Assembly: GCA_021604765.1 (NCBI GenBank) | Contig: BQJP01000024.1 | Location: 1-41,519 of the forward strand | DNA length: 41,519 bases | Source: Thermodesulfobacteriota bacterium | Lineage (GTDB): Bacteria; Desulfobacterota_D; UBA1144; Nemesobacterales; UBA2774 | Direction of reading: 5' to 3' | In this document: positions 23,857 to 32,043 of the stretch, one piece after another | How positions within the stretch are numbered: position 1 is the first letter of the stretch | How the letters are laid out: every line of letters starts with the position of its first letter | Notes under the pieces: model-generated | What the model was told of the DNA's origin: nothing | Seen by the model: the letters and a program-made list of their open reading frames with translations, nothing else | Databases searched by the model: none | Translations under genes and position numbers: made by a program

Positions 23857-25083
23857 ATGGACAATAAATTTACCGAACATCAACAAAAGTGGGCATTTAG
23901 ACTCGCATTTGCTGTAATTATTTTAAGCTGGATGTCTATTAAGATCTCTATGCCTGCATTACCAAGGCTATCGGAAGTTTTTCACAGCACCCCAGGCGGG
24001 GTGAAACTATCGGTTACGCTCTTTTTTATTTTCTTTGCCCTTTCTCAGCCAATTTGGGGTGCAATTGCCCAACAAAGAGGATGTAGACCGACATTGCTCA
24101 TCGGCATACTTGTCAGTATTGTCGGTTCCTTAATAGCCATGCTCGCTTTTGATCTGCCGACTTATATAATAGGGCGATCTTTAGAAGGATTAGGAATGGG
24201 CAGTGCTTCTCCTGTCGCTAGAACTATACTTACGGATGTTTTTGATCGAAAGAGCCTAGCACGATCGATGGGTACTATTAGCGGAGTTGCATCTACCATG
24301 CCGGCTTTAGCTCCTATTATTGGGGGCTATTTACTGACTTGGATTGATTGGCGTGCAATTTTTGGTTTTTTTCTGATTCTATCAGTTCTGTATCTTTCAT
24401 TGGCTTTTAGAGACTTGCCTGAAACCCGATTTTATTCGGAGGAAAATCCGCGTCCGACAACTTCTCAATTGTTTGGCTATTATCTTTCAATTTTGAAAAG
24501 CTCGTCATTCTGGGGATATGCCCTTTGTTATGCTGTAATGACAGGAGGGATAATTGGGTACTATTCAGCTGCACCTTATTGGTTTGTTTCTCAGCTGGGC
24601 ATTGCTGCCAACCACTATGCTTTTCTCACGGTACCAACAGTTGCACTCTATATATTAGGCCTTTTTATAAATCGCATGCTTTTGAAAAAATATGATTTAG
24701 AAAAACTTCTCTTTCTAGGAATTTTGTCAGCAGTCGTAACAGTTATCATAACTCTTGGTCTTGCGGTAATTAATGTTTCAGGCTTGATCCCTATTATAGT
24801 TTTACTCAGCATGTTTGGATTTAGCACAGGTTTAGTAATGCCAGCCGTTAACGCTGGGGCAATGGCTCATTTTAAGAAAGTGGCCGGACCTGCTTCCGCT
24901 CTGTTGGTAATGACTGTATTCGGCATGTCTTCAATAACTGCAACTTGGGCGATGAGCATTAATATAGACACTCTGTGGCCTATAGCTTTATATTTGGGGG
25001 TTTTATCATTAATTGGATTGTTTGCTAATTTCTTTTGGATATGGCTACCATACAAAAATAGTGCTAAAGAAAAAACCAATTAA
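23857..25083 (+). CDS. Bcr/CflA-like MFS drug-efflux transporter
   Basis: The 408-residue protein has about twelve transmembrane helices. MSIKISMPALPRLSEVFHST near residue 27 is the Bcr/CflA/DHA1 type TM1 and first loop, GAIAQQRGCRPTLLIGI the motif A loop, and ASPVARTILTDVFDRKSLAR the TM4-TM5 region. The DHA1 family exports drugs and small hydrophobic compounds by proton antiport; the natural substrate is not known. No ribosome-binding site is visible. GATAAT ends seven bases before the ATG, so the mRNA could be nearly leaderless. Confidence 0.88.
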   Translation: MDNKFTEHQQKWAFRLAFAVIILSWMSIKISMPALPRLSEVFHSTPGGVKLSVTLFFIFFALSQPIWGAIAQQRGCRPTLLIGILVSIVGSLIAMLAFDLPTYIIGRSLEGLGMGSASPVARTILTDVFDRKSLARSMGTISGVASTMPALAPIIGGYLLTWIDWRAIFGFFLILSVLYLSLAFRDLPETRFYSEENPRPTTSQLFGYYLSILKSSSFWGYALCYAVMTGGIIGYYSAAPYWFVSQLGIAANHYAFLTVPTVALYILGLFINRMLLKKYDLEKLLFLGILSAVVTVIITLGLAVINVSGLIPIIVLLSMFGFSTGLVMPAVNAGAMAHFKKVAGPASALLVMTVFGMSSITATWAMSINIDTLWPIALYLGVLSLIGLFANFFWIWLPYKNSAKEKTN

Positions 25084-25156
25084 AAATATATTGTTCACAG
25101 ACCAACTCCCGTACTTACTTAAAAAAATTATTATAATGGAGTAAACTTTTATAAAA

Positions 25157-25882
25157 ATGACTAAAGTTAAAAGCTCCTGGGAAATAGAGGAAAATGCAAA
25201 GTATTTTCTGGAATCAGAGCGAGGCGCCGTTCCTGGTTCTGATTTACAGCTTGAAATTATGGCAAGTATTGTTCAGCAGTGGTGCCCTACTCCATCTAAT
25301 TTATTAGACTTGGGTTGTGGTGACGGCATTCTCGGTCGTTTTATGATCACATGTTTTCCAGAGGTATATGCTGTATTTGTTGATTTCTCAGACCCAATGC
25401 TTAATGCTGCCAAGGCAAGCCTGTCCCACGTGCCGAATTCGACAATTTTAAAAGCAGACTTCAGCGCCAAAGAATGGCTAGAAGTATTAGAGCCACACAA
25501 GCCCTTTGATGTCATTATTTCAGGCTTTGCTATTCATCATCAGCCAGACCAGCGTAAAAAAGAGCTCTACTCAGAGATATACAATCTACTGTCTAAAGAC
25601 GGAGTGTTTTTAAATCTGGAACATGTCGAGTCCTCTACACAGGAAGTGAGCATGTTATTCGAAGATTATTACATCGAGCATCTTCATAACTTTCAGCTGA
25701 AGTCTAATCCTGAAACTAGTAAAGAAATTGTTGCCGATGGGTTTAGAAACCGCCCTGATAAAGATGAAGATCAATTAGCGCCCGTAGGAACACAGTGCAA
25801 ATGGCTTAGAGAAATAGGTTTCAAAGATGTAGACTGCTTTTTCAAACAGTTTGAGATTGCGCTATTTGGCGGAAGAAAATAA
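25157..25882 (+). CDS. Class I SAM-dependent methyltransferase
   Basis: The 241-residue protein has the Rossmann methyltransferase motifs. Motif I is LLDLGCGDGILG (49-60), the acidic residue after strand 2 is in VYAVFVDFSDPMLNAAK, motif II is near KPFDVIISGFAIHH, and YNLLSKDGVFLNLEHVES is the strand-5 region. The substrate is not apparent; the protein could modify a small molecule, lipid, RNA or protein. It begins 73 bases after the MFS gene on the same strand, so the two may form an operon, for instance linking export and modification. GGAG lies about 15 bases before the ATG, which is rather far. Confidence 0.88.
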   Translation: MTKVKSSWEIEENAKYFLESERGAVPGSDLQLEIMASIVQQWCPTPSNLLDLGCGDGILGRFMITCFPEVYAVFVDFSDPMLNAAKASLSHVPNSTILKADFSAKEWLEVLEPHKPFDVIISGFAIHHQPDQRKKELYSEIYNLLSKDGVFLNLEHVESSTQEVSMLFEDYYIEHLHNFQLKSNPETSKEIVADGFRNRPDKDEDQLAPVGTQCKWLREIGFKDVDCFFKQFEIALFGGRK

Positions 25883-25883
25883 A

Positions 25884-25921
25884 AAAGGGAGCCGAAAGGA
25901 CATTTGTCCCTAGCCCCCTTT
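25884..25921. terminator. Bidirectional terminator of the shared family
   Basis: AAAGGGAGC (25884-25892) pairs with GCCCCCTTT (25913-25921, one mismatch), with an inner GGAC..GTCC stem. It lies between the convergent methyltransferase gene and the 25944 gene, and carries the GGGAGCCGAA sequence seen at other terminators here. Confidence 0.75.
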
Positions 25922-25943
25922 CTATCTATAAACCATTAATAGC

Positions 25944-28274
25944 TTAATTATTAGCGATTAAATTTGTAACTACATTGCTTACTCTGCATGTATTTAAATC
26001 TACTGCCTGCGTAAACATTTGATTCTGATTTGAGAGCAGGCCTATATAGAATAGCAGATTAGCCATTTGATCTGAGCCTGCATTAACTACGCCAAGCAAC
26101 AGAAACGGACTAATTCCAAGTTCTAATGAGCCGCAGTCAATAGTAACATCCGCAATTTCGTTACGAAATCCCATTATAAATGCTACAGCTCCATTTGGTG
26201 ACGCGTTTTCGACACTCATGGAATTAACATTACTCGCCACCGAAGGAAATATGGGGTTAAGTTTTAAGGAAAGGAAACTAAATGTCGCTTCACAAATTTT
26301 ATCGGTTTCCATTGTAATAACGCCGTCTTCACAATCGGGGTCACCTGACCAACCAATAAATTGAGAGACATCGTCAGCCGCTGCGCTCAAGATAACAACA
26401 GCTCCTTCCTCGTATATCTCACTGCAATCTCCAGGACAGTCAACTCCAGGAATATCACTGCTTACTGAGCCTCCGCCTTCACCCATAAGATTTACAGTTA
26501 GCTCTACTTCCTTACAGTCTAAAATGCCGTTTCCATTTTCGTCAACCTCTTCCTCACCGCAACCGCATTCTCCCGCTACATTAGGACCAAATGGAATACC
26601 ATCACAATCCGTACATACATCTAGACTTACAGTTGAAGTATCAAGTTGGTTCGGCATAAAATCTTCTCCTATACCTGCATCCACAAAAGAACCTGAGAAT
26701 ATTCTTACATCAAAAGAAAAAGTTTCACATGAATTCGGCTCGAGCATATCCCAGCCTGTCACATTCTGCCAATTATCAATTGAAAACTCTATATCAGGCG
26801 TATCAATTGAGGGTAGTGCAAATAAGCTATTTATAGGATCAATTAACGACTCAAATTTTAATCCGCTGCTAACTGAATCAGTATTTGAATGATTATAAAG
26901 ACCAATGCAGTCATTAAGGTCAAAATCTTGACAGTCTAAAGTTCCTCCAACAGGATTTCCTGCAGGAACACCAGCTATGAGTTCAAATACCCCGTCCTGG
27001 TCCAGATCCATCTCAATAGCTAGAGTTTCTGATTGTGCCATATCAGGTAAATCCTGGCCTCCTATAGATTCTAATTCAGGGCTAGCCACACCTGGATCAT
27101 TACTCCCGTCAGCATCTCCTGCTATACCAAAGTAATCAACCCCAATATAAAGCTCGTCAATATTTGTAAAGAAATAAACTTCTTTAATATCCCACCCGCT
27201 TATTACAGACCCAATCTGGCCTGGAACTCCTACATCAGGTATCGGGGTGCTGTTAGGATCAACAGAATCAGACAATAGAAAAACCCCGTCACCAATAAAA
27301 TCTTCTTCTGGAGCACCTGTGAAGTTTATGGTTTTAACACCGCAGGTGCTATTATCTCCTCCGCATACGCCACATGAATCTACAGTTTGATTGCCGAAAA
27401 TTGTTCCTTCACAATCAGCGCAAACTTCAAGTGATACAGTAGCAGAATTTGATGCATTTGGCATTGTATCCTCACCTATTCCGTCATCCTGAAATGATCC
27501 GGAATACAACCCGACATCAAACGAGAATGTCTCACAAGTGCTCGGTTCAACTCCTCCCCACTCCGAAATTAAGTTCCAGTCATGTATTGTAAATTCAAAA
27601 TCAGGACGCGCCGCGCTTATTGAAGGATTTTGATTAGTTATCGGGTGCTCTAAGAGTGATAAAAATCTGAAGGCTAGTTGATCCACAGAAGCATCAGGGA
27701 AGTAACTATATAGACCAAAACAGTCGTTAATATCATAATTTGTGCACCCGAGAGAGCCTCCGCCAGAATCCCCTCCGGGAACTCCTGCGATAATATCAAA
27801 GACGCCGTCTTGGTCAAGGTCAATCGCAACAGCAATACTTTCAGAGTTTGCCAGGTTTGGAAGATCCTGACCGCCTCTTGTAATAAGCTCTGTGCTAGAA
27901 TTGTTAGGATCACCGTCACCGTCTGCGTCCCCTCCTATACCGTAGTACTCAACTCCTATATGAAGCTGGTTCAAATTGGTATAGAAATATGCTTTCTTTA
28001 TGTCCCACCCACTAGCTGGAAAAGGCCAACCAGGAGGTGTGCCAACATCCTGAAATGTCCCATCTTCCAAAACAACCACGCCTTGGCCTGAAAAATCTGC
28101 CTTCGCATCCCCTGTAAAAATAATTGTCTGAGCGTTACCAGTAAACGCGCCCAACAACAAAATAAAAACTACAAAGAACAAAAGACTAAAACATCGCTTC
28201 AGTGATCGGTTTGCACGTTCACATGAGGTAAATTGGATACAGCTATCCTGTATAGTGTAGAAGTGTGAATTCAT
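25944..28274 (-). CDS. Large secreted protein with a duplicated domain and B-repeat-like region
   Basis: The ATG at 28274 is chosen as the closest start before a Sec signal (core SLLFFVVFILLLGAF); a longer reading to 28394 has no signal features. The 776-residue product holds two copies of a domain of about 240 residues. Copy one has FTGDAKADFSGQGV...PASGWDIKKAYFYTN and IAVAIDLDQDGVFDIIAGVP. Copy two has FTGAPEEDFIGDGV...SGWDIKEVYFFTN and LAIEMDLDQDGVFELIAGVP. Each ends in a Cys pair (VCADCEG, VCTDCDG). Between them is a CGVCGGDNSTC linker. Downstream is an LTVNLMGEGGGSVSS...CEATF repeat of the InlB/B-repeat type, then a C-terminal region with no known motif. It is probably a surface or extracellular protein. 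Confidence 0.8.
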   Translation of the reverse strand: MNSHFYTIQDSCIQFTSCERANRSLKRCFSLLFFVVFILLLGAFTGNAQTIIFTGDAKADFSGQGVVVLEDGTFQDVGTPPGWPFPASGWDIKKAYFYTNLNQLHIGVEYYGIGGDADGDGDPNNSSTELITRGGQDLPNLANSESIAVAIDLDQDGVFDIIAGVPGGDSGGGSLGCTNYDINDCFGLYSYFPDASVDQLAFRFLSLLEHPITNQNPSISAARPDFEFTIHDWNLISEWGGVEPSTCETFSFDVGLYSGSFQDDGIGEDTMPNASNSATVSLEVCADCEGTIFGNQTVDSCGVCGGDNSTCGVKTINFTGAPEEDFIGDGVFLLSDSVDPNSTPIPDVGVPGQIGSVISGWDIKEVYFFTNIDELYIGVDYFGIAGDADGSNDPGVASPELESIGGQDLPDMAQSETLAIEMDLDQDGVFELIAGVPAGNPVGGTLDCQDFDLNDCIGLYNHSNTDSVSSGLKFESLIDPINSLFALPSIDTPDIEFSIDNWQNVTGWDMLEPNSCETFSFDVRIFSGSFVDAGIGEDFMPNQLDTSTVSLDVCTDCDGIPFGPNVAGECGCGEEEVDENGNGILDCKEVELTVNLMGEGGGSVSSDIPGVDCPGDCSEIYEEGAVVILSAAADDVSQFIGWSGDPDCEDGVITMETDKICEATFSFLSLKLNPIFPSVASNVNSMSVENASPNGAVAFIMGFRNEIADVTIDCGSLELGISPFLLLGVVNAGSDQMANLLFYIGLLSNQNQMFTQAVDLNTCRVSNVVTNLIANN

Positions 28275-28571
28275 TTTATACACCGCCTTGTATAAAATTG
28301 GATTTAGACAGACCAACCCCATTTTAAGTTGATTGCCTATATAGACACATATTGCAACATCTATGCCAAACGAACAACCGTTCGAATTTGTCACGACGTA
28401 ACAGTCTGTAATTGTTTGTTTTTTAAGAGGGTACCGCTACTCAGCAGTAAAAAAGCAATCAAACATCAACCACGAATTATCGTAGATTCTATGAGATATC
28501 GTGCGAAGAAAGCAATGCAGTATTTTATTATAAGCTTCTACAGATAGCAAAATGTGAAGCAAGGGAAGGTT

Positions 28572-28928
28572 CTATCTATTATAACCACGGTTATAGTTAA
28601 AAAACTTAGTGCCGTAAGGGGAGAGCAACTCTCTAAGTTCCTGAGAGGCGTTGCCGTAAATTTCACACCTTATAACATCAGATGCTGCAAGCACTCGCCC
28701 TATCCTGCTCTCAGACAACTGGAAGTTTTTAATTATTCCCTCTGAGTTTTTATAAACCTCAAAGGACGCAAAAACAGACTCATCGTCATTTATGTAAAGA
28801 GTAAAAGATAAAGTATCAGGCTCCTTATGCGCGACAGTATCCATTGCCTCGTCGTAAATATCTTTCATCTCCTGCTATTTGCCAGGATGGATTTGAAACT
28901 GCGCAACTAAGGTAATTTCATTGCTCAT
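28572..28928 (-). pseudogene. ABM-domain monooxygenase-like gene with an in-frame amber codon
   Basis: Starting at the ATG at 28928, with AGGAG at about eight bases, the minus strand encodes MSNEITLVAQFQIHPGK, then TAG (28875-28877), then QEMKDIYDEAMDTVAHKEPD and 88 more residues in the same frame. With the amber codon read through, the whole is about 118 residues. It matches the Antibiotic-biosynthesis-monooxygenase (ABM/quinol-monooxygenase) fold: a first strand and 'PGK' turn, a helix EMKDIYDEAMDTVAHKEPDT, and strands LSFTLYINDD and FASFEVYKNSE. It is either a pseudogene, a sequence error, or, less likely, a readthrough gene. The 297 bases to the next gene (28275-28571) show nothing else. 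Confidence 0.8.
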
Positions 28929-29041
28929 ACAAACGTCTCCTAAATTTATTTAATAAAGTTATGAAGAGAAATATTACAGATCACCCCAGGAACTTTAGCC
29001 GAAGTAACATATGAGAATGTCGATTCAACAAATTTTTTATC

Positions 29042-29203
29042 TTAAGAGCTTTCTTTTTTCTCTAACTCATACAAGCGTTTTTCAATCTGAGTGAGCTTAT
29101 GAAGAATTAAGATATGGGTTTTCTTTGCATCTATCCCAACCGGGCTCTCATTGCTGTGAATCAGTTCAGCAATTTCGTTGTATGTCTTTTCATCTATTTC
29201 CAT
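29042..29203 (-). CDS. 53-residue charged helical protein
   Basis: A short gene with a strong GGAGG six bases before the ATG on the minus strand. The product reads MEIDEKTYNEIAELIHSNES, then a linker (PVGIDAKKTHILILHKL), and ends in a Lys/Glu-rich helix TQIEKRLYELEKKESS that could form a coiled coil. It has no signal or membrane helix. Family and function are unknown. It is the first complete gene upstream of the amber-broken ABM gene on this strand. Confidence 0.7.
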   Translation of the reverse strand: MEIDEKTYNEIAELIHSNESPVGIDAKKTHILILHKLTQIEKRLYELEKKESS

Positions 29204-29266
29204 GGATCCTCCGTAATTAATTATAAAGTGATTATATCATTATAATCTCAACTGAAGCATTTAAAA

Positions 29267-29283
29267 TTAATCACGGTTATAAT
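29267..29283 (+). promoter_or_regulatory. Promoter-like element shared with the GH17-like gene
   Basis: TTAATCACGGTTATAAT ends in a perfect -10 box (TATAAT, 29278-29283). It is identical at 16 of 17 positions to 34032-34048. The M23 gene starts 59 bases downstream. Confidence 0.5.
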
Positions 29284-29342
29284 TATTTTATAAGTATCTA
29301 TACACAGGCAACACAAAAAATATTAAAAGTGGAGGACGGAGA

Positions 29343-30701
29343 ATGAGTAAATTGACTAAATCACTCACTATATTTTCAGTGATAATCTTAGCAGGCTTGG
29401 GCATTGCCTTCGGCTTTGCAGGATGTGACTCAGATGGGAACATGGTTAATCTTTTTGATTTTGAGCCCTCCCCAGATGACACAAATGAATTAAAACCTAT
29501 AATTGTTGAAGTGATACAAGAACCTCAGGCTTTTAGGGCCAATGATGGACTTGTTCATCTTGTCTATGAGGTTCAAATTGAAAACTTCACAACTGAAACG
29601 ATAGATTTAAAGGAGCTAAGCGTTTTTGGCGTAACTGGAGATGAAGCTCCTGTGCCACTATTGGTACTTGAAGGTGGAGACCTTATGATTCGCACGCTTC
29701 TACTTCAGTATCATCCATTTAAAAAAGCCCCACTTGATGAAGTCACTATAGACCAGCTTGAACCAGGGCAGACGGGGGTTACATTTCTTGATGTAACTGT
29801 GAGTGATTTTGATTTAGTTCCCGATGAGCTGATAAATATAGTTGAGATTGACGGCCCACCAATCATAGCTGAGTTACTGGGAGAAACCGCTTTGACTACT
29901 ACTATTGATGTTGAGTCTGATCCGGAGAACGTTCTTTTATTGGGTGAGCCGATCAGAGGTGGCAAATGGATCAACCTTAACGGTTGTTGTGATTTTGCCA
30001 ACTCTGCCCACAGGCGTGTGATACGTTCGGTGGATGGAGTTGAGTATTTCCCAGAGCGTTATTCAATTGATATTATGGAAGTTGATGATGAAAACAGACT
30101 ATTTGTAGGCGATCCTAATCTAAACGAGAGTTGGTTAGGTTATGGCAAGGAACTAATAGCAGTGGCTGACGGTGTTGTAAGCCGCGTGGTTAAAGGTCTT
30201 CCTGACAACAAACCGGGGGAATCACCTCCATTTCCAATTAGTCTTTCAGATGGTGCAGGGAACATTGTAATTATGCATATAGGCAATGGCGTATATGTTC
30301 TTTACGCGCATCTGATTCCCGGCAGCAATGACCATCTGGAAGTTGGAGATTTTGTAGCTAAAGGTGAGATGGTTGGGCTTCTTGGTAACACAGGTCAGAG
30401 TGGCGCTCCGCATCTTCATTTTCAAGTAATGGACGGAAACTCAATTGCACAAGCTGAGGGAGTGGCATTTGAATTTGAGCAGTTTGACGATATTGGCAGA
30501 CTGCTGGATGTTGAAGAAGAAGATGGCGATAACGAGGGAGACGGGCTTGACCTTGATGATGTCATTGATCCTGACGCTGAGGAAGAAAATCCTCAAAATG
30601 AGCCTGGAATCATATTGACTGATGTTGAGATATTTCCTAATCCTATTCCAAGAACCAACGAACACCAGCTTCAATTTACCATTATCGAATTTCCAGAATA
30701 A
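29343..30701 (+). CDS. M23-family peptidase lipoprotein
   Basis: A GGAGGACGGAGA sequence precedes the ATG. The 452-residue product has a lipobox F-A-G-C (Cys28), a long N-terminal region of about 170 residues including EVQIENFTTETIDLKELSVF (an Ig-like or extracellular domain), then a LytM/M23 domain. Zinc and active-site features are H223 and D243 (HRR..RYSID), YAHL (H323), and GQSGAPHLHF with H357 and H359. The fold GTG-type loops GNIVIMHIGNGVYVLYAHL and VGDFVAKGEMVGLLGNTG match M23 endopeptidases, which cut peptidoglycan peptide cross-links. A very acidic Asp/Glu tail follows (about 393-430). Confidence 0.88.
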   Translation: MSKLTKSLTIFSVIILAGLGIAFGFAGCDSDGNMVNLFDFEPSPDDTNELKPIIVEVIQEPQAFRANDGLVHLVYEVQIENFTTETIDLKELSVFGVTGDEAPVPLLVLEGGDLMIRTLLLQYHPFKKAPLDEVTIDQLEPGQTGVTFLDVTVSDFDLVPDELINIVEIDGPPIIAELLGETALTTTIDVESDPENVLLLGEPIRGGKWINLNGCCDFANSAHRRVIRSVDGVEYFPERYSIDIMEVDDENRLFVGDPNLNESWLGYGKELIAVADGVVSRVVKGLPDNKPGESPPFPISLSDGAGNIVIMHIGNGVYVLYAHLIPGSNDHLEVGDFVAKGEMVGLLGNTGQSGAPHLHFQVMDGNSIAQAEGVAFEFEQFDDIGRLLDVEEEDGDNEGDGLDLDDVIDPDAEEENPQNEPGIILTDVEIFPNPIPRTNEHQLQFTIIEFPE

Positions 30702-30718
30702 ATTCGACCCAAGATAAA

Positions 30719-30751
30719 TTTCCCACTCATTTCGTATTAGTGAGTGGGAAA
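30719..30751 (+). terminator. Hairpin downstream of the M23 gene
   Basis: TTTCCCACTCA (30719-30729) pairs perfectly with TGAGTGGGAAA (30741-30751). No T-run follows on the plus strand, so efficiency is uncertain. Confidence 0.5.
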
Positions 30752-30844
30752 CCAAATTTAACATATCTTTATATTCTAAAAAGCTATTCAGATTAGTACT
30801 TCTATGAATTATAATGTTTTTAAACAGTAGAAAGGAGGAATCTG

Positions 30845-31972
30845 ATGGCAAAGAAAAAGAATACTAAAAGTACTCGGAAGGCAACAAAGAACGTAAAGTT
30901 ATTAAGCATTGATTTCCCTTTAGATTTATCCAGAATAGCTAGACGTCCATTGTGGAATTTATATCCAGTAACTCCATTATTAGACCCGTCTATATTTACT
31001 AGAACTACTTGCGAAGTCTGCATGCCAGGGGCAGTTCCACAGGTACAGATTATTGCTAGTAAACGTGTAGTCAGAACAGGTGAACCATTTAATATAAAAG
31101 TTCTTGCGAGTTCAAGTATTGGTCTTAGATCATTGTGGTGGTTTGGTATAGATACAGGGCTTAGAAACCTCGACCGGGCGTTCTGGCATGAGCTCACGGG
31201 ACAGAGTTTTCATGAGAAGATTTGGGAAGATATCTCAATAGATGTCCCGGGCATTTACAGACTGGGCGCTAATAGCCGCGATGTTCTCTACTCAGTTGAA
31301 CATGGTGTCCCTCATCAGGCTTCAGAAGGCGCTGGCATAGCCCAATGTGTGGTTGAAGTTAGAGAAGATATATCATACAACGCACAAGTAGAGGTGGTAA
31401 AAGCTAAATATGGAAAGAGCACTTCTTGGAGAAACTGGATGAGAAGTGATGATATAAGAGCACGATATGAACCTGTCTGGAACCGCTGCAGATCCATTCC
31501 TACAACTTTAAAACTTGCTTTTAGGTACGGGGGTGATCCTCTTGCGTACGACCCTGCCTGGGAAAATGAGCATGCGCACATGAACAAGCTTGAGGAAATG
31601 GGATCTTTCCAATTTCCTGGGCTTAATTTTGAATTCCTATTCGGCGCTAATCCCGCAAACACAGATATGTTGATAGAAGTTGGCGGAATAGGAGGCACAT
31701 CCCATGCTGGGGGCAATTATGCCTATCTATATTATGAAACTATCTTTGGTCATGAATTTGGGCATGTATTAGCTGTTCCTCATCACTATCCGGGAGATGA
31801 CTATCTTACAAATATTTTTCTGCCTCCTGGTGAAGAACACTGTACTATGGCAAGAAACTCAAACCAGTACTGCTCAGGGTGCCGTGCAGCTATGCATTTA
31901 GACCTGGATGCTGATACCAGCTCAGAACTTAGCATTGTAACATCAGATATTTTAGGACGTTATCCTTACTAA
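30845..31972 (+). CDS. Metzincin-like zinc metalloprotease without a signal peptide
   Basis: A near-perfect AAGGAGG precedes the ATG. The 375-residue protein begins with a Lys-rich tail (MAKKKNTKSTRKATKN) and no signal peptide. Residues about 60-175 look like a beta-sandwich (VPQVQIIASKRVVRTGEPFN, later VPGIYRLGANSRDV). The C-terminal third holds the zinc site HEFGHVLAVPHH (303-314), which fits the HExxHxxxxxH metzincin pattern with Ala where Gly is usual. A Met-turn-like CTMARNSNQYCSGC (333-346) follows, with Cys333, Met335, Cys343 and Cys346; a similar C-x-M...C-x-x-C arrangement occurs in archaemetzincins. Substrate and location are unknown. Confidence 0.8.
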   Translation: MAKKKNTKSTRKATKNVKLLSIDFPLDLSRIARRPLWNLYPVTPLLDPSIFTRTTCEVCMPGAVPQVQIIASKRVVRTGEPFNIKVLASSSIGLRSLWWFGIDTGLRNLDRAFWHELTGQSFHEKIWEDISIDVPGIYRLGANSRDVLYSVEHGVPHQASEGAGIAQCVVEVREDISYNAQVEVVKAKYGKSTSWRNWMRSDDIRARYEPVWNRCRSIPTTLKLAFRYGGDPLAYDPAWENEHAHMNKLEEMGSFQFPGLNFEFLFGANPANTDMLIEVGGIGGTSHAGGNYAYLYYETIFGHEFGHVLAVPHHYPGDDYLTNIFLPPGEEHCTMARNSNQYCSGCRAAMHLDLDADTSSELSIVTSDILGRYPY

Positions 31973-31977
31973 AGAAA

Positions 31978-32024
31978 AAGGGAGCGGATACTATAAGCAC
32001 CTGCTCCCTTGTAATATTCTTTTT
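31978..32024. terminator. Bidirectional terminator of the shared family
   Basis: AAGGGAGC (31978-31985) pairs perfectly with GCTCCCTT (32003-32010). The A-rich flank (31971-31979) gives a T-run for the minus strand and CTTTTTG lies about ten bases beyond on the plus strand. It serves the convergent metzincin and IPTL-CTERM genes. Confidence 0.75.
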
Positions 32025-32043
32025 GTTCTATCTCGTATTCTAT

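Noticed and set aside
28329-28547. Plus-strand 72-codon ORF near the amber-broken ABM gene
   Set aside because: No ribosome-binding site, odd composition and no homology that I recognise.
28875-28877. Genetic recoding (amber read as an amino acid)
   Set aside because: Only one in-frame TAG is seen; other genes here use TAG as a normal stop (for example at 1904-1906 and 3364-3366), so recoding is not needed.
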